Of a stretch of 64,000 bases of DNA, positions 54,541 to 63,529 are shown in pieces. The notes beneath the pieces were generated by a model, which had not been told where the DNA came from, did no database searches, and saw only the letters and a list, made by a program, of their open reading frames with translations. Every line of letters begins with the position of its first letter. The stretch's first letter is position 1. Position numbers and translations under genes: made by a program. The stretch covers positions 97,179 to 161,178 of the forward strand of contig JAVJQA010000041.1 of NCBI GenBank assembly GCA_040218045.1, read 5' to 3'. This stretch comes from Marinoscillum sp040218045 (GTDB taxonomy: Bacteria > Bacteroidota > Bacteroidia > Cytophagales > Cyclobacteriaceae).

Positions 54541-55665
54541 TTAAAGTTCGTCAGCAATATCCGCAAGATCCGGGTATGCCCCAACAATCGTTTCCTTAGC
54601 TGTAGTCAAACTTTCAACAGTTATTTCCCAGAAATCACCATCAGTACCAAATCCAGTATTCAACACTACATCAAGCTGATTACTGTTTATACTTCTTTGT
54701 GGGCTATACTTAAGGGCCATGGCAAAACCGTAACCTTCAGAAGCATGGTGAAACAGGCTCCCAAGATCATCGCCGCTTAGATCCGCAATTGATTCATTCA
54801 GGTAATGGATCGCCGTAGCTGCGGCTATGAGTTCAAATTCTGTGTAGATGATCTCTTTTTGTTCATCTCTAATGTCATAAGCCTTATTGACAATCGCGGT
54901 TCTGCCTATTAGGAATGCGTCCTTTAGCTTGGTAGCACTTCCCAAATACGCCTCACGTCCGTAAGTGTAATTTCCTAAAAACCTATTTTCTCCATCTTCG
55001 TCAAACTGTGCATTGACGCCCCAATAACCGAACGCTTCATCCCAGTGATGCTCCATAGCCGTGTAATTCTTCCCTTCTTCCAGCTCAGTGTTTTCTACAC
55101 CATCACCTATCTTGGCGTCAGTTAAGTACGCGTTGTAGATCTGGTTGAGAAAAGTTGCTCCCATTAGGCCCTTTTCGATGATTTGGGTGTATTCCCAACC
55201 TTTCTCATCCACAAGGATCATCCGGTCAGCTCCCCTGGCAATTAAACCACCCTGTCCTTGAGATGCATTTGTTGTTGCAGTACTAGCAGCAGCAGCAGAA
55301 ACAAGTACTCCTTTAAAAAAGTTGATGTCTGAATCAAAGGTCTTGTTTTCCAATTGCTTTCCACTTTCGTTTAATTCGGAAGTTGAAAATGGTGCATTTT
55401 CGTTGGAAAACATATTGAGCAATTTCTCCTGAGAGAGTTCTGAACCATCATTTGCTGTACCAATATAGGCCTTCAATTCTGCCAACATATCAAGACGAGC
55501 TGTCTGACCTGAATAGTCCACAGAGGTTGCTCCATCACGAGTAAAATCATATGTAGTAGGTACCTCAAGAGTTACCCCTGGATCCTCGGCTTCTTCTCCA
55601 CACGAGGTTATAAACATCACAGATACGATCAGTACCCATAAAGTATTTCCCTTTAGCTTTTGCAT
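54541..55665 (-). CDS. DUF4856 lipoprotein, first gene of the second iron operon
   Basis: 374 residues from the ATG at 55665, with lipoprotein signal MQKLKGNTLWVLIVSVMFIT then SCGEE. The body matches DUF4856: TYDFTRDGATSVDYSGQTAR, YTAMEHHWDEAFGYWGVNAQ, YLNESIADLSGDDLGSLFHH. Members occur next to imelysin-like genes in Bacteroidota, as here. Its promoter region carries the operator shared with the other iron operon. Probable cell-surface iron or heme binding. Confidence 0.9.
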   Translation of the reverse strand: MQKLKGNTLWVLIVSVMFITSCGEEAEDPGVTLEVPTTYDFTRDGATSVDYSGQTARLDMLAELKAYIGTANDGSELSQEKLLNMFSNENAPFSTSELNESGKQLENKTFDSDINFFKGVLVSAAAASTATTNASQGQGGLIARGADRMILVDEKGWEYTQIIEKGLMGATFLNQIYNAYLTDAKIGDGVENTELEEGKNYTAMEHHWDEAFGYWGVNAQFDEDGENRFLGNYTYGREAYLGSATKLKDAFLIGRTAIVNKAYDIRDEQKEIIYTEFELIAAATAIHYLNESIADLSGDDLGSLFHHASEGYGFAMALKYSPQRSINSNQLDVVLNTGFGTDGDFWEITVESLTTAKETIVGAYPDLADIADEL

Positions 55666-55681
55666 CTTGTTTGATTTGTTA

Positions 55682-55712
55682 TTTGGATTTATTCTAAATA
55701 AGTGCAAAGTTG
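55682..55712 (-). promoter_or_regulatory. Iron-operon operator, copy 2
   Basis: TTTGGA-TTTAT-TCTAAA (55682-55698) is an imperfect palindrome, one base away from perfect. On the minus strand a CAACTTTG promoter-like element (55712-55705) lies seven bases upstream of it, so the palindrome covers the expected transcription start. The same layout occurs ahead of the TonB gene at 63263-63295. A Fur- or DtxR-type repressor is the likely ligand. Confidence 0.6.
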
Positions 55713-55731
55713 ACTCAAAAGTGCACAGGAT

Positions 55732-55798
55732 TCAATCGCTATAGGTAGGCAAAAAATGAATCACTACTCGTAGTAGTAATTCACTAGTAGTAGTGATT
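55732..55798. promoter_or_regulatory. Upstream control element of the second iron operon
   Basis: TCAATCGCTA at 55732-55741 is repeated exactly 42-44 bases upstream of the operator in the other iron operon. It is followed by a 10-bp palindrome, AATCACTACT (55759-55768) and AGTAGTGATT (55789-55798), separated by 20 bases that contain further CACTA/TAGTG pieces. These look like sites for an activator. Confidence 0.5.
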
Positions 55799-55811
55799 GC
55801 TAATATTTCCC

Positions 55812-56522
55812 TCAGACCTTACTCCAATCTGTAAGTGGTGTTAAAAATGCGGTTTCACAATGGGTAGAACTGCCTGGAATAGATACGATCAATCTCCTCT
55901 TTTTGCCAAACAGGCGGTATTTTAGTTTGCCGGTACTTTGCAGGTGGCTGAATATTCGCTTATCTGCAGGTACTTTTCGTTTAGTATGTTTGAACCAAAC
56001 CGAGAGGTCTTCCTTCAGCGTACCTACTTTCACAGCAAAAGTCATGGTGGTGGAATTTGTTACTTTCCAGTGACTTGAATCCGATTTCATCAGTATCGTC
56101 TGTTCACCTTGATCTGTTACTTGTGGATTGATCTTGCCGTCAAAGTCAGCATACTTATCCGGGTGGTCATAGAGGGTCACATAGTCCGATATCTCCAGGC
56201 CTTCGAGCATAAGCTTTTCAGATCCTTGTAAATGTAGGTAATCGTCTTCCAGGAAATAGACCCCTTCATTATTATCATATTGATTGACTGCATAACTGAT
56301 GGCATGGCGTAAAGAACCAGAATTTCCTAGGGTAATAGGGATACATTTTAACCCCAATGATTCAATCATAGCTATGGTTTGAGCTTCACAATTATCCGCA
56401 AATACGAAGATCTCTGAATTCGGAAAAGAGGCCATTGCATTTCTCAAACAATATTCCTTAGTTGCCTGGGGGAGTTTGGGTTTGGGCTGACCTTTATCAG
56501 ACAATCGATACATTACCTTCAT
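55812..56522 (-). CDS. Glycosyltransferase-like protein in the iron operon
   Basis: 236 residues from the ATG at 56522; the longer frame begins with TTG at 56531. It has an alpha/beta pattern with MASFPNSEIFVFADNCEAQT and the acidic motif GVYFLEDDYLHL, which could hold the metal of a GT-A fold, then YVTLYDHPDKYADFDGKINP. The nucleotide-sugar site is not clear. It is the last gene of the first iron operon, 66 bases after the PepSY gene. A glycosyl transfer linked to iron uptake is unproven. Confidence 0.6.
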   Translation of the reverse strand: MKVMYRLSDKGQPKPKLPQATKEYCLRNAMASFPNSEIFVFADNCEAQTIAMIESLGLKCIPITLGNSGSLRHAISYAVNQYDNNEGVYFLEDDYLHLQGSEKLMLEGLEISDYVTLYDHPDKYADFDGKINPQVTDQGEQTILMKSDSSHWKVTNSTTMTFAVKVGTLKEDLSVWFKHTKRKVPADKRIFSHLQSTGKLKYRLFGKKRRLIVSIPGSSTHCETAFLTPLTDWSKV

Positions 56523-56588
56523 ACCCGACAAAAATAACCAGAAATATCAGGTGGCAATTTTCTTTTTGACTGATGTTTGACTTTCTTG

Positions 56589-58169
56589 TTATGTTGTCCA
56601 TTTGCGTGCTGGATTTTTTGAAGGTTTTTTCATTTTCAACACAATCATCAAGGTGATTAACGGGGTAAGCAACCAAAACGCATCGACCACAAAGATTTGT
56701 AGTTGTGGCTCATTAAACGTTCTCCAAAGCCAGTTGCCTGAAACCAACCCATTGACAATGGGAACCAGAAATCCTAAAATCGATCCCATCAGCAGTGTGT
56801 ACCTCGTGGTAAAAAAATTGTCCTGCTTGATGGCAAACAGAGCAGAAAGCAACAACCATGAGATAAAATAAACCTTATAAATCCATACATGGGGAGTAGC
56901 AATGCTATCATCCCTAAACAGCTTGACCATACTAAAGGTCATGGCAGTAATGGGGTACATGGTCAGCGAAATAGCCATGAAAATGTGGCCGATCCACTGA
57001 TTGGATTTTCGCTTCCATACAGCATTGCTTTTCTTGTCCCTCGCTTCTACCCAGATCAAAACCCCTGAAAGAATCACAAAACAGGAGATAATGCCAAAAG
57101 CGAAATAAACCACACGCAAGCCATACCCTCCAAAGTCACCAAAATGAAGTCGTCTTATTGTTTGGTCAGCACCTACCTTATAGTTCAATGATGATGATTT
57201 GGTGGCAGTTGATTGATTGCCCTTCCCATCAAAAACAACCCGACCCAACCCAGCAAATGATTGATTTGTTTTTGGTCTGCCTTCCAAAATCACACGCATG
57301 TTTTCATCTCCATAATTTTCAATGAGAACACGGCTTAAGTTGGCGTCTCCCCAAAACGCTTTAGCCTTTTGGATTAATGGATTCAACGAAACTGGGTTGT
57401 TGAGTTTGGATTGGAGAAAATCAGCAGGCTCAGGTTGATCCATTAACTCACGGTACATCCGGCCACTGTCATTGTCATAAATCAGAGAACTTGCCGGTGC
57501 CAGCATCACTGAAGTGCCAATGATGAGCACTGCACCAGACACGGCAAACACAAACTGAAATGGAAGCCCAATGAGTCCCAAAGCAGTATGAGCATCCGTC
57601 CAAACCGTCTTAAGTTTTGCCCATGGGCGAAAAACATAGAAGTTGCTAACGATCTTTTGCCAGTGTACAACAACTCCGGTAATGATTGCGAATAAGAAAA
57701 AGAATGCTACAAACCCCGATAAAAAGTATCCGTATGGATACGGGATCTGGGCAAAAAAATGAAGACGATAGAGAAATTCACCCAAGGTATATGAAGAAAA
57801 GTAAGTTTCCTCGGCATAGGTTTCTGTATCCAAGTAAGTGAACACCCGTGTAAGTTGCCTGTCTGATGCCAGGCTGTCCCGGGATGGGTCGAGTGAAATC
57901 ATGACATTTCTCTCCTGATGGGACTGGCGAATGTTTATTCCCCTACCATACAGCTCGCCGTACCTCGCCTCAAGCGTATCAAGCAATGCATCATAGTCGA
58001 TATTCATCTGCTGCCCATGAGCCACGGATTTGTCTCGCTCCCAGGCAATGATATCATCTCTAAAGAAGCTCAACGATCCGGCAAAGAAAATGACAAACAA
58101 GGCCACACTAATCACCAACCCACTAACCGTATGCATATGAAACAAGACGTTATAGATCCGGTTACCCAT
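56589..58169 (-). CDS. PepSY-associated membrane protein (iron-regulated reductase type)
   Basis: 526 residues with five hydrophobic helices. The first region reads LFHMHTVSGLVISVALFVIF with histidines suited to heme. Later features are GVVVHWQKIVSNFYVFRPWA, KLKTVWTDAHTALGLIGLPF and QTIRRLHFGDFGGYGLRVVY. This pattern belongs to PiuB/PepSY_TM proteins, thought to reduce or release iron from siderophores at the inner membrane. It begins three bases after the stop of the upstream small membrane protein gene. Confidence 0.92.
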   Translation of the reverse strand: MGNRIYNVLFHMHTVSGLVISVALFVIFFAGSLSFFRDDIIAWERDKSVAHGQQMNIDYDALLDTLEARYGELYGRGINIRQSHQERNVMISLDPSRDSLASDRQLTRVFTYLDTETYAEETYFSSYTLGEFLYRLHFFAQIPYPYGYFLSGFVAFFFLFAIITGVVVHWQKIVSNFYVFRPWAKLKTVWTDAHTALGLIGLPFQFVFAVSGAVLIIGTSVMLAPASSLIYDNDSGRMYRELMDQPEPADFLQSKLNNPVSLNPLIQKAKAFWGDANLSRVLIENYGDENMRVILEGRPKTNQSFAGLGRVVFDGKGNQSTATKSSSLNYKVGADQTIRRLHFGDFGGYGLRVVYFAFGIISCFVILSGVLIWVEARDKKSNAVWKRKSNQWIGHIFMAISLTMYPITAMTFSMVKLFRDDSIATPHVWIYKVYFISWLLLSALFAIKQDNFFTTRYTLLMGSILGFLVPIVNGLVSGNWLWRTFNEPQLQIFVVDAFWLLTPLITLMIVLKMKKPSKNPARKWTT

Positions 58170-58172
58170 GTT

Positions 58173-58460
58173 TCAAATAGTAGGTTGGTGCATGTAAAAG
58201 ATCAAGGAAAAAACACCTGCAACCAGCAGGTATGTGAGACAGGCCCACCAACCATTTTTAAATAGAAAGGCACATACCATCAACCCGGCCCATACGATAA
58301 ATCCACCAAAAATCAGGGTGACCATTGTACTGGCCTGGTCCAGCCAAAGTGAAAGGGTCATGAATAGGCTATTGGTCACAAAATAGCCGCCTAAAAAGCC
58401 AGCAGATATTTTGGCAGCTCGCTGTACTGGTCCACTGAGGTGTTTACTATTTGCCGGCAT
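58173..58460 (-). CDS. Small membrane protein, DUF3649-like
   Basis: 95 residues with three hydrophobic helices (AAKISAGFLGGYFVTNSLFM, TLIFGGFIVWAGLMVCAFLF, WACLTYLLVAGVFSLIFYM). The pattern and place (between another small membrane gene and a PepSY gene) match DUF3649 iron-uptake proteins. It overlaps the previous gene by 14 bases. Similarity is by eye only. Confidence 0.55.
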   Translation of the reverse strand: MPANSKHLSGPVQRAAKISAGFLGGYFVTNSLFMTLSLWLDQASTMVTLIFGGFIVWAGLMVCAFLFKNGWWACLTYLLVAGVFSLIFYMHQPTI

Positions 58461-58788
58461 AATAAAGCATTTCGATCAGGAGAGAAACGGTTGACAGTAC
58501 AGTAGCCCTGGAGAGGTTAATGACACCAAGTGGAGCCAATATGATCACAAGGCTTGACACGCAAGTGAGTATCATCAGGTAGGTAAAAATACCAGAACCA
58601 AAACCCGAGGTGATAACACTCACTAGAAGGCCCAAAGTCATTAACACTATGCCAATAGCCTCCGCTTGAGTAGCGTATGCCCTAGCTACCCCCTCCAGTT
58701 TATTGGGCGAAGCAAGTATGGCTTTCCCGGAGGTTTGATAACAAAACCAAAACCCCAAAAAAGCCATATATGTACTTAGTGAAAACAT
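58447..58788 (-). CDS. Small membrane protein, DUF3325-like
   Basis: 113 residues with three hydrophobic helices (YMAFLGFWFCYQTSGKAIL region, IGIVLMTLGLLVSVITSGFG, YLMILTCVSSLVIILAPLG). DUF3325 proteins have the same length and place in siderophore operons, next to DUF3649 and PepSY. It overlaps the DUF4198 gene by one base and the next gene by 14 bases, so the three are tightly coupled. Confidence 0.5.
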   Translation of the reverse strand: MFSLSTYMAFLGFWFCYQTSGKAILASPNKLEGVARAYATQAEAIGIVLMTLGLLVSVITSGFGSGIFTYLMILTCVSSLVIILAPLGVINLSRATVLSTVSLLIEMLYYAGK

Positions 58789-59528
58789 TAAAGTGCTATC
58801 GAATAAGTGGCGCAGTGCCAGATGAATTCGTAATTTTCTCCTTTATAAGTCCCCGGGAATTCTTCCTTTTTGGTGGTCTCTACCGTATAAGTTGTTTTCC
58901 ACGGAAGTTTGAACTTCACTTCGCCATTGGCATCTGCATGGAGTGTTTTGCTCCACATATCTGCCACATACACTGCTACCTCCTGGCCTTTATCCACAGG
59001 CTGACCTTTGTATAGGACTTTTAAGGTTACTTCTGCATCAATAGCCGCTGCATTATGGGAGCTATTGATCACGACCATTCCAGTCTCGTTGGTCGCTTGA
59101 GTAGCCTTGGTTTCTTCACCCACCACAACTTTAGCAGTGGAGTGATAGTGGGTTTTAAAGATCCCAAAATCGTACTGGGTATAATCGATTACGTCTATTT
59201 CATCATTGTTGAGGAAGACTGTGTAGGTGCCCTTTTCTTTGGGGGTGAATTCCCCAATGTAAGCCTCTTTTCCAGCTACTGTGTTTATCTCAGACCTTTC
59301 TCCAGTTGGTGACATCACCCAAAGCTTGAAGTTTTTTACATTGGCAAAATTGTCCCCATTCGGATCCTCGATCACGCCATAAGTATATTCTCCAAAGAAT
59401 ACCTTTACTTCATGGGCTTTGTTGAGCTTGCCGGACTCGGCAGTCTGAATCCAAATATAATGTGCAGATACCTGGCCAAAAGCCAACAGCAAACACAATC
59501 CCAATACACTTTTAATAATCTGTTTCAT
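58788..59528 (-). CDS. DUF4198 exported metal-uptake protein
   Basis: 246 residues from the ATG at 59528, with signal peptide MKQIIKSVLGLCLLLAFGQV ending SAHYIW. The mature N-terminus AHYIWIQTAESGKLNKAHEV places a histidine first, as in NikK/DUF4198 proteins that bind metal through the N-terminal amine and His. A second domain (TLKVLYKGQPVDKGQEVAVY) is Ig-like. It is periplasmic and lies between the DUF4374 and the small membrane genes. Confidence 0.88.
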   Translation of the reverse strand: MKQIIKSVLGLCLLLAFGQVSAHYIWIQTAESGKLNKAHEVKVFFGEYTYGVIEDPNGDNFANVKNFKLWVMSPTGERSEINTVAGKEAYIGEFTPKEKGTYTVFLNNDEIDVIDYTQYDFGIFKTHYHSTAKVVVGEETKATQATNETGMVVINSSHNAAAIDAEVTLKVLYKGQPVDKGQEVAVYVADMWSKTLHADANGEVKFKLPWKTTYTVETTKKEEFPGTYKGENYEFIWHCATYSIAL

Positions 59529-59597
59529 ATTGTCGGTTGATATAAAAAGCATGCAGAGGTAGACATTGAATTCACCTTCACTGCTTTCATTGATTAA

Positions 59598-60845
59598 TTA
59601 ATGAGTTCTAAATAGTGCCTGGAACTGGTTTCCAATAAGCTTGGCTCCCTTGGAGGCCGTGCCTGTGGCTGGATCCACCTGATATACATTTGCTTCAGTA
59701 CCGGTATTGACACTTAAGTACACCTTGCCATCTTCTACCAGATAAGGTGTCTTATATTGCCCACCGTGCAAAGGCACATCTTCCACGATGGTAAGGGTCT
59801 TTGCATCAAGGTCTATCACAGCAGCATTCAGGATTGGGGTTACTTCACTGAATGTAGCCCAGGAATTAACAGCTGCAGCCTGCTCATCTACATCAGTTGC
59901 AATGACACGGGCAACTGCCAGGCCATTGCCCACATATGTACCAGAAAGCACTTTATAACCTGTAGTTCCTTCCACGTCAAAGTAATAATCTTCATCGAAT
60001 TCCGTTTCACCTGAGTTAACCTTTAAGATTCCTGAAGTTTTGGTTACCTGCGTAAATCCACATGCTTTACATCCTGTAGATATGAAGAAGTGATCGCCTA
60101 CTTCATTTTCCATAATGGCCGGTGAACCACCATAGTAACCGATCGGGCCTGTACGGTCATCTTTGAATGTTTTGATGTATTCCAGTTCAGGGTAAGAGAA
60201 CACACTCACATAAGCCGTATCAGTATTGGGGGTATTCCATGATGAGCCATGTAAAGGATAAAAGCTCACAAAAACCTTATTGTTATCTAAATATGCACTA
60301 GTTGGCCAAGAGTTTAACTGTACATGCTCATCCAATGAGTCCACATAGTGGAAACTCTCATAGATCGGATGCTCCACATTATGGTCAATAGCTATATCGT
60401 CGATGCTAATCACCTGGAGGTTGCAATCATAAGAACCACCTCCCCAAGGTGCACCAATGCCTAGAAAAAAGTCATTGTCCAATGGTTCCATTACGTCTAT
60501 TCGCTCAAAAACGAATTTACCCTGAGAGATAAGTTCACCGCCATCCAGCTTATAGCCAATACACTCATTGAGATCATAACCAAAGGCAAAGTAGGTGTCT
60601 CTAAATTTGGCATTATAATTCCAGCCAATTAACTCCACCCCCTGTCCGAAAGCACTAATTTCGCCAGACATCAAATCATCTACAGTGATGTAGTAATCTG
60701 CGCTCTCGTCATTGGCATTTTGGGTGCGCAATGACATAACATAGTTGGCCTCAGCTGTAGAGACTTCATCATCAGGATCGCAGCCAGATATGCATCCAGC
60801 CAGCAAGGTGATTGATAATAGTTTTATAAAGTTTATTTTATTCAT
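59598..60845 (-). CDS. DUF4374 lipoprotein
   Basis: 415 residues with lipoprotein signal MNKINFIKLLSITLLAGCIS. It is a beta-propeller-like DUF4374 protein; visible stretches are YVMSLRTQNANDESADYYIT, FFISTGCKACGFTQVTKTSG and TPYLVEDGKVYLSVNTGTEA. DUF4374 proteins are next to siderophore receptors in Bacteroidota and are regarded as surface iron-uptake partners. Two cysteines (TGCKACG) may bind metal. It follows the TonB gene by 30 bases. Confidence 0.92.
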   Translation of the reverse strand: MNKINFIKLLSITLLAGCISGCDPDDEVSTAEANYVMSLRTQNANDESADYYITVDDLMSGEISAFGQGVELIGWNYNAKFRDTYFAFGYDLNECIGYKLDGGELISQGKFVFERIDVMEPLDNDFFLGIGAPWGGGSYDCNLQVISIDDIAIDHNVEHPIYESFHYVDSLDEHVQLNSWPTSAYLDNNKVFVSFYPLHGSSWNTPNTDTAYVSVFSYPELEYIKTFKDDRTGPIGYYGGSPAIMENEVGDHFFISTGCKACGFTQVTKTSGILKVNSGETEFDEDYYFDVEGTTGYKVLSGTYVGNGLAVARVIATDVDEQAAAVNSWATFSEVTPILNAAVIDLDAKTLTIVEDVPLHGGQYKTPYLVEDGKVYLSVNTGTEANVYQVDPATGTASKGAKLIGNQFQALFRTH

Positions 60846-60875
60846 GTCTAATTGATTTATTTTCTGTTGTTGATT

Positions 60876-63248
60876 TTACTTTAAGAAATAATTCAGTTTT
60901 AAGCTGACTGCCCTGCCAGGCTTTTGAAGCATAAAATTGTCATAGAGCAATGCATCAAAAAGATTGGTGCAACTCACTGATGCATTATACCTGCCATCTA
61001 ACATGCTATATGAAAGAGTCAGGTTATGTGAAACTTGTCGGGGGATATCAGCCTTGCTATTCTTACTACCATACGCGGGCCATTTCAGGTAGAAAGCCTC
61101 CACAAAGGAGGTCATCCAGTTGACCATCAAGCGATTCTCTTTTTCAGGATTATCGAGAATTGTCATCCCTAGTTGGGCATTGCCAAACAGGATCGGCTCG
61201 TTAGGAATTTGAGATTGATACAAATAGTTTGTCCCCCCTGATACCGGGTCATATTTTTGAGTGTTGACGATTGGCTGATAGGTACCACTTATAGAAGCAT
61301 TGACCTTTCTGTCAAAATCATATTTCAGGTTAAGTTCATAACCCGTGACTTTAGTATCCACCAGGTTCATGTAGTGGCTGGTATTCCCTACCGCATAGTT
61401 GCGAATCATATTGTTGGGCAATCGATAGAGGAATGATGCCTCTGACATGAGCTGATGCCGGCCCCATGTTTGTTGGCTAAGTATCCCAATGTTGTAATTT
61501 TGACTCTGCTCACTTTCCAGATGTGCATTTGGTTCAAGTTGCAATCCATTTCCGAACAGTTCCACCACATCAGGCAGCCTATAAGCGTACTCATAAGATG
61601 CTTTGATCTGAAAGCCGGTAAACAGAAAATAAGTGGCTCCAAATCCATAACCATAGGTCAGATCTTTTTTGCGAATGGTCGTGATTTCGCTTTCATCACC
61701 AAAACCATCCTCTTCTCTCGAAACCGAGTTCAAATAGTACATTTTTCCAAATCCGACTACTTTCAACTGGTCTTTCAGCAGGTTGATACTGTATGAAATG
61801 CCGGTGTTGTTTTTTTCAAGTGTGTTAGGCTGTGAAAATGGTACTGAACTCAACCCAACCGGATCGCTCAGGCCAAGGGGGTCACTCCCTATGCGATAGA
61901 AATGAGAATAGGTATTGTTAATGGAAACCGATTGGTTCGGATTGATTTGATAAGACAGTAATGAAGTGACTGAGGATGCCTTGTCATTGAACCTGAACTG
62001 CGTTTTGTACCAGGCAATTTCTCCTGATGTGGTACCAAGCTTTTTGCGATTGCGCTGACCTAACCAGTTGTATTCATAGCTACTCGTATCAACAGTCGTA
62101 ATTTTGCCGAATTTGGTGAAGCCATTGATTGTCAATGAAAGCCCTTTAACAAAAAAATTGTCCTTTTTATATTTAAAGGTTCCTAGCAATGCCTGATCCT
62201 CACTGTAGGCTTCACCCACCACTTTGGTAAGGTTGTACCCCGATTGGATCTCCTTATAATTACTCGAGCCTATGACGCCTACCATCAGTTGGTCTGCGAA
62301 AGGCTTATCCGTAACACCCAGTTCTACCTGAACCGTCTGTGACTGGTAGGCATCGTGAAATCGCTTTACCTCCTGCTCTGTTACCTTTCCAGTTTCTATA
62401 TCAGCAACTTCAGCCAGTATGCCGTAGTTGTTGTCCGAATAATTAAAAAAAGCATTGGCATTGACCCTAAGTCCACTTGTGGTAGTGTAGCGGCTCACAA
62501 TTGAGGTCCTGTGTGTGTTAAATGAACCAATAGAATAGCTCACATCAAGAAATTTGCGAATGCTTTGATTGGTAGTGATATTGATGGCTCCGCCTAGTGC
62601 ATCGGAGCCTAAATGAACAGGAACAACGCCTTTATATATCTCAATGTTTGAGATCAGGTTGGATGGGATATTGTTGAGTGATAAGGAAGAACCAAAGTGA
62701 TCCATCGGTAAGCCATCTATAAAAAACCTCACCTGGTTGCCGGAAAAGCCGTTCAAAGAAAAATTGAAGCTCGATCCCAGACCACCTTCTTCACGGATTC
62801 TCACTCCTGAAACAGTACCAAGGATTTGATTGACATCCAGGTTTTGTACTTTAAGCGGTGCCACATCAATGGCAGTGATGGCATATGGCACTTCGCGCAT
62901 TTCAGCCACCTCAGATTTACCTACTACCTGTACGGCATTCAGCTCAGTGGTACTTTCTTTAAGTGCTATTGGAGATAAACGATCTGACTTTTGTACATCA
63001 ATAGCCTTTTCCAATTGCTGGAACCCAATACCAGAAAACAGAAGTGTGTGCTGTCCCTTCTTTAACCCAACGAGCCTGAATAATCCCTCCGCATCAGTAG
63101 ACACTCCATAGCTACTCCCAACAATAAGAACAGTGATACCAGGAATCCCTTGTCCTGAGGGATCGGTCACCTTGCCGGATAAGCTAATCTGACCAAAAGT
63201 TGACGCCAAAAGAGCGAACGAAAAAAGTATAAGGAGGACGTGCTTCAT
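60876..63248 (-). CDS. TonB-dependent receptor, first gene of the first iron operon
   Basis: 790 residues with signal peptide MKHVLLILFSFALLASTFGQ. Residues about 22-105 are a carboxypeptidase-regulatory domain (LSGKVTDPSGQGIPGITVLI). The plug has QILGTVSGVRIREEGGLGSS and FNFSLNGFSGNQVRFFIDGL, and LGSDALGGAINITTNQ before the barrel, as in siderophore/heme receptors. The barrel ends AVSLKLNYFLK. The operator shared with the DUF4856 operon lies directly upstream. DUF4374 and PepSY partners point to iron. Confidence 0.95.
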   Translation of the reverse strand: MKHVLLILFSFALLASTFGQISLSGKVTDPSGQGIPGITVLIVGSSYGVSTDAEGLFRLVGLKKGQHTLLFSGIGFQQLEKAIDVQKSDRLSPIALKESTTELNAVQVVGKSEVAEMREVPYAITAIDVAPLKVQNLDVNQILGTVSGVRIREEGGLGSSFNFSLNGFSGNQVRFFIDGLPMDHFGSSLSLNNIPSNLISNIEIYKGVVPVHLGSDALGGAINITTNQSIRKFLDVSYSIGSFNTHRTSIVSRYTTTSGLRVNANAFFNYSDNNYGILAEVADIETGKVTEQEVKRFHDAYQSQTVQVELGVTDKPFADQLMVGVIGSSNYKEIQSGYNLTKVVGEAYSEDQALLGTFKYKKDNFFVKGLSLTINGFTKFGKITTVDTSSYEYNWLGQRNRKKLGTTSGEIAWYKTQFRFNDKASSVTSLLSYQINPNQSVSINNTYSHFYRIGSDPLGLSDPVGLSSVPFSQPNTLEKNNTGISYSINLLKDQLKVVGFGKMYYLNSVSREEDGFGDESEITTIRKKDLTYGYGFGATYFLFTGFQIKASYEYAYRLPDVVELFGNGLQLEPNAHLESEQSQNYNIGILSQQTWGRHQLMSEASFLYRLPNNMIRNYAVGNTSHYMNLVDTKVTGYELNLKYDFDRKVNASISGTYQPIVNTQKYDPVSGGTNYLYQSQIPNEPILFGNAQLGMTILDNPEKENRLMVNWMTSFVEAFYLKWPAYGSKNSKADIPRQVSHNLTLSYSMLDGRYNASVSCTNLFDALLYDNFMLQKPGRAVSLKLNYFLK

Positions 63249-63262
63249 TTGCTAATTGCTTA

Positions 63263-63295
63263 TTTAGATTCATTCTAAACAACAATGCAAAAGTG
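63263..63295 (-). promoter_or_regulatory. Iron-operon operator, copy 1
   Basis: TTTAGA-TTCAT-TCTAAA (63263-63279) is a perfect 6-5-6 palindrome, 15 bases ahead of the receptor ATG. On the minus strand CACTTTTG (63295-63288) resembles the -7 element. The surrounding 23 bases share 20 of 23 with the copy at the DUF4856 gene. Confidence 0.65.
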
Positions 63296-63314
63296 GGTTG
63301 AGGCATTGGTTAAG

Positions 63315-63393
63315 TCAATCGCTAGTGATGAGGGTTTTTTGAATGGCTATTGCTAGTGAGGGGTTTCACTAATCGCTATTTCAAGTCACTAGT
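63315..63393. promoter_or_regulatory. Upstream repeat array of the first iron operon
   Basis: TCAATCGCTA (63315-63324) matches the second iron operon exactly. The core GCTAGTGA occurs at 63321-63328 and 63352-63359, 31 bases apart, and its complement TCACTA at 63366-63371 and 63386-63391, 20 bases apart. A dimeric activator is suggested. Confidence 0.5.
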
Positions 63394-63529
63394 ATTGATA
63401 GTACTATATCTACTAGTTGTAGTTAGCTTAGGTAAGCTGACACTGAAAAGAACTTTTTTCAATTAAAAACAATTGAATAACTTTAGAGCTAAGGTTAATC
63501 CACCTGTCCCACAAAAAAGGTCGCTGGAA

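Noticed and set aside
63321..63391. Phased repeats as a CRISPR fragment
   Set aside because: Units are only 8 bases long with mixed orientation and lie in a promoter region; no cas genes are present.
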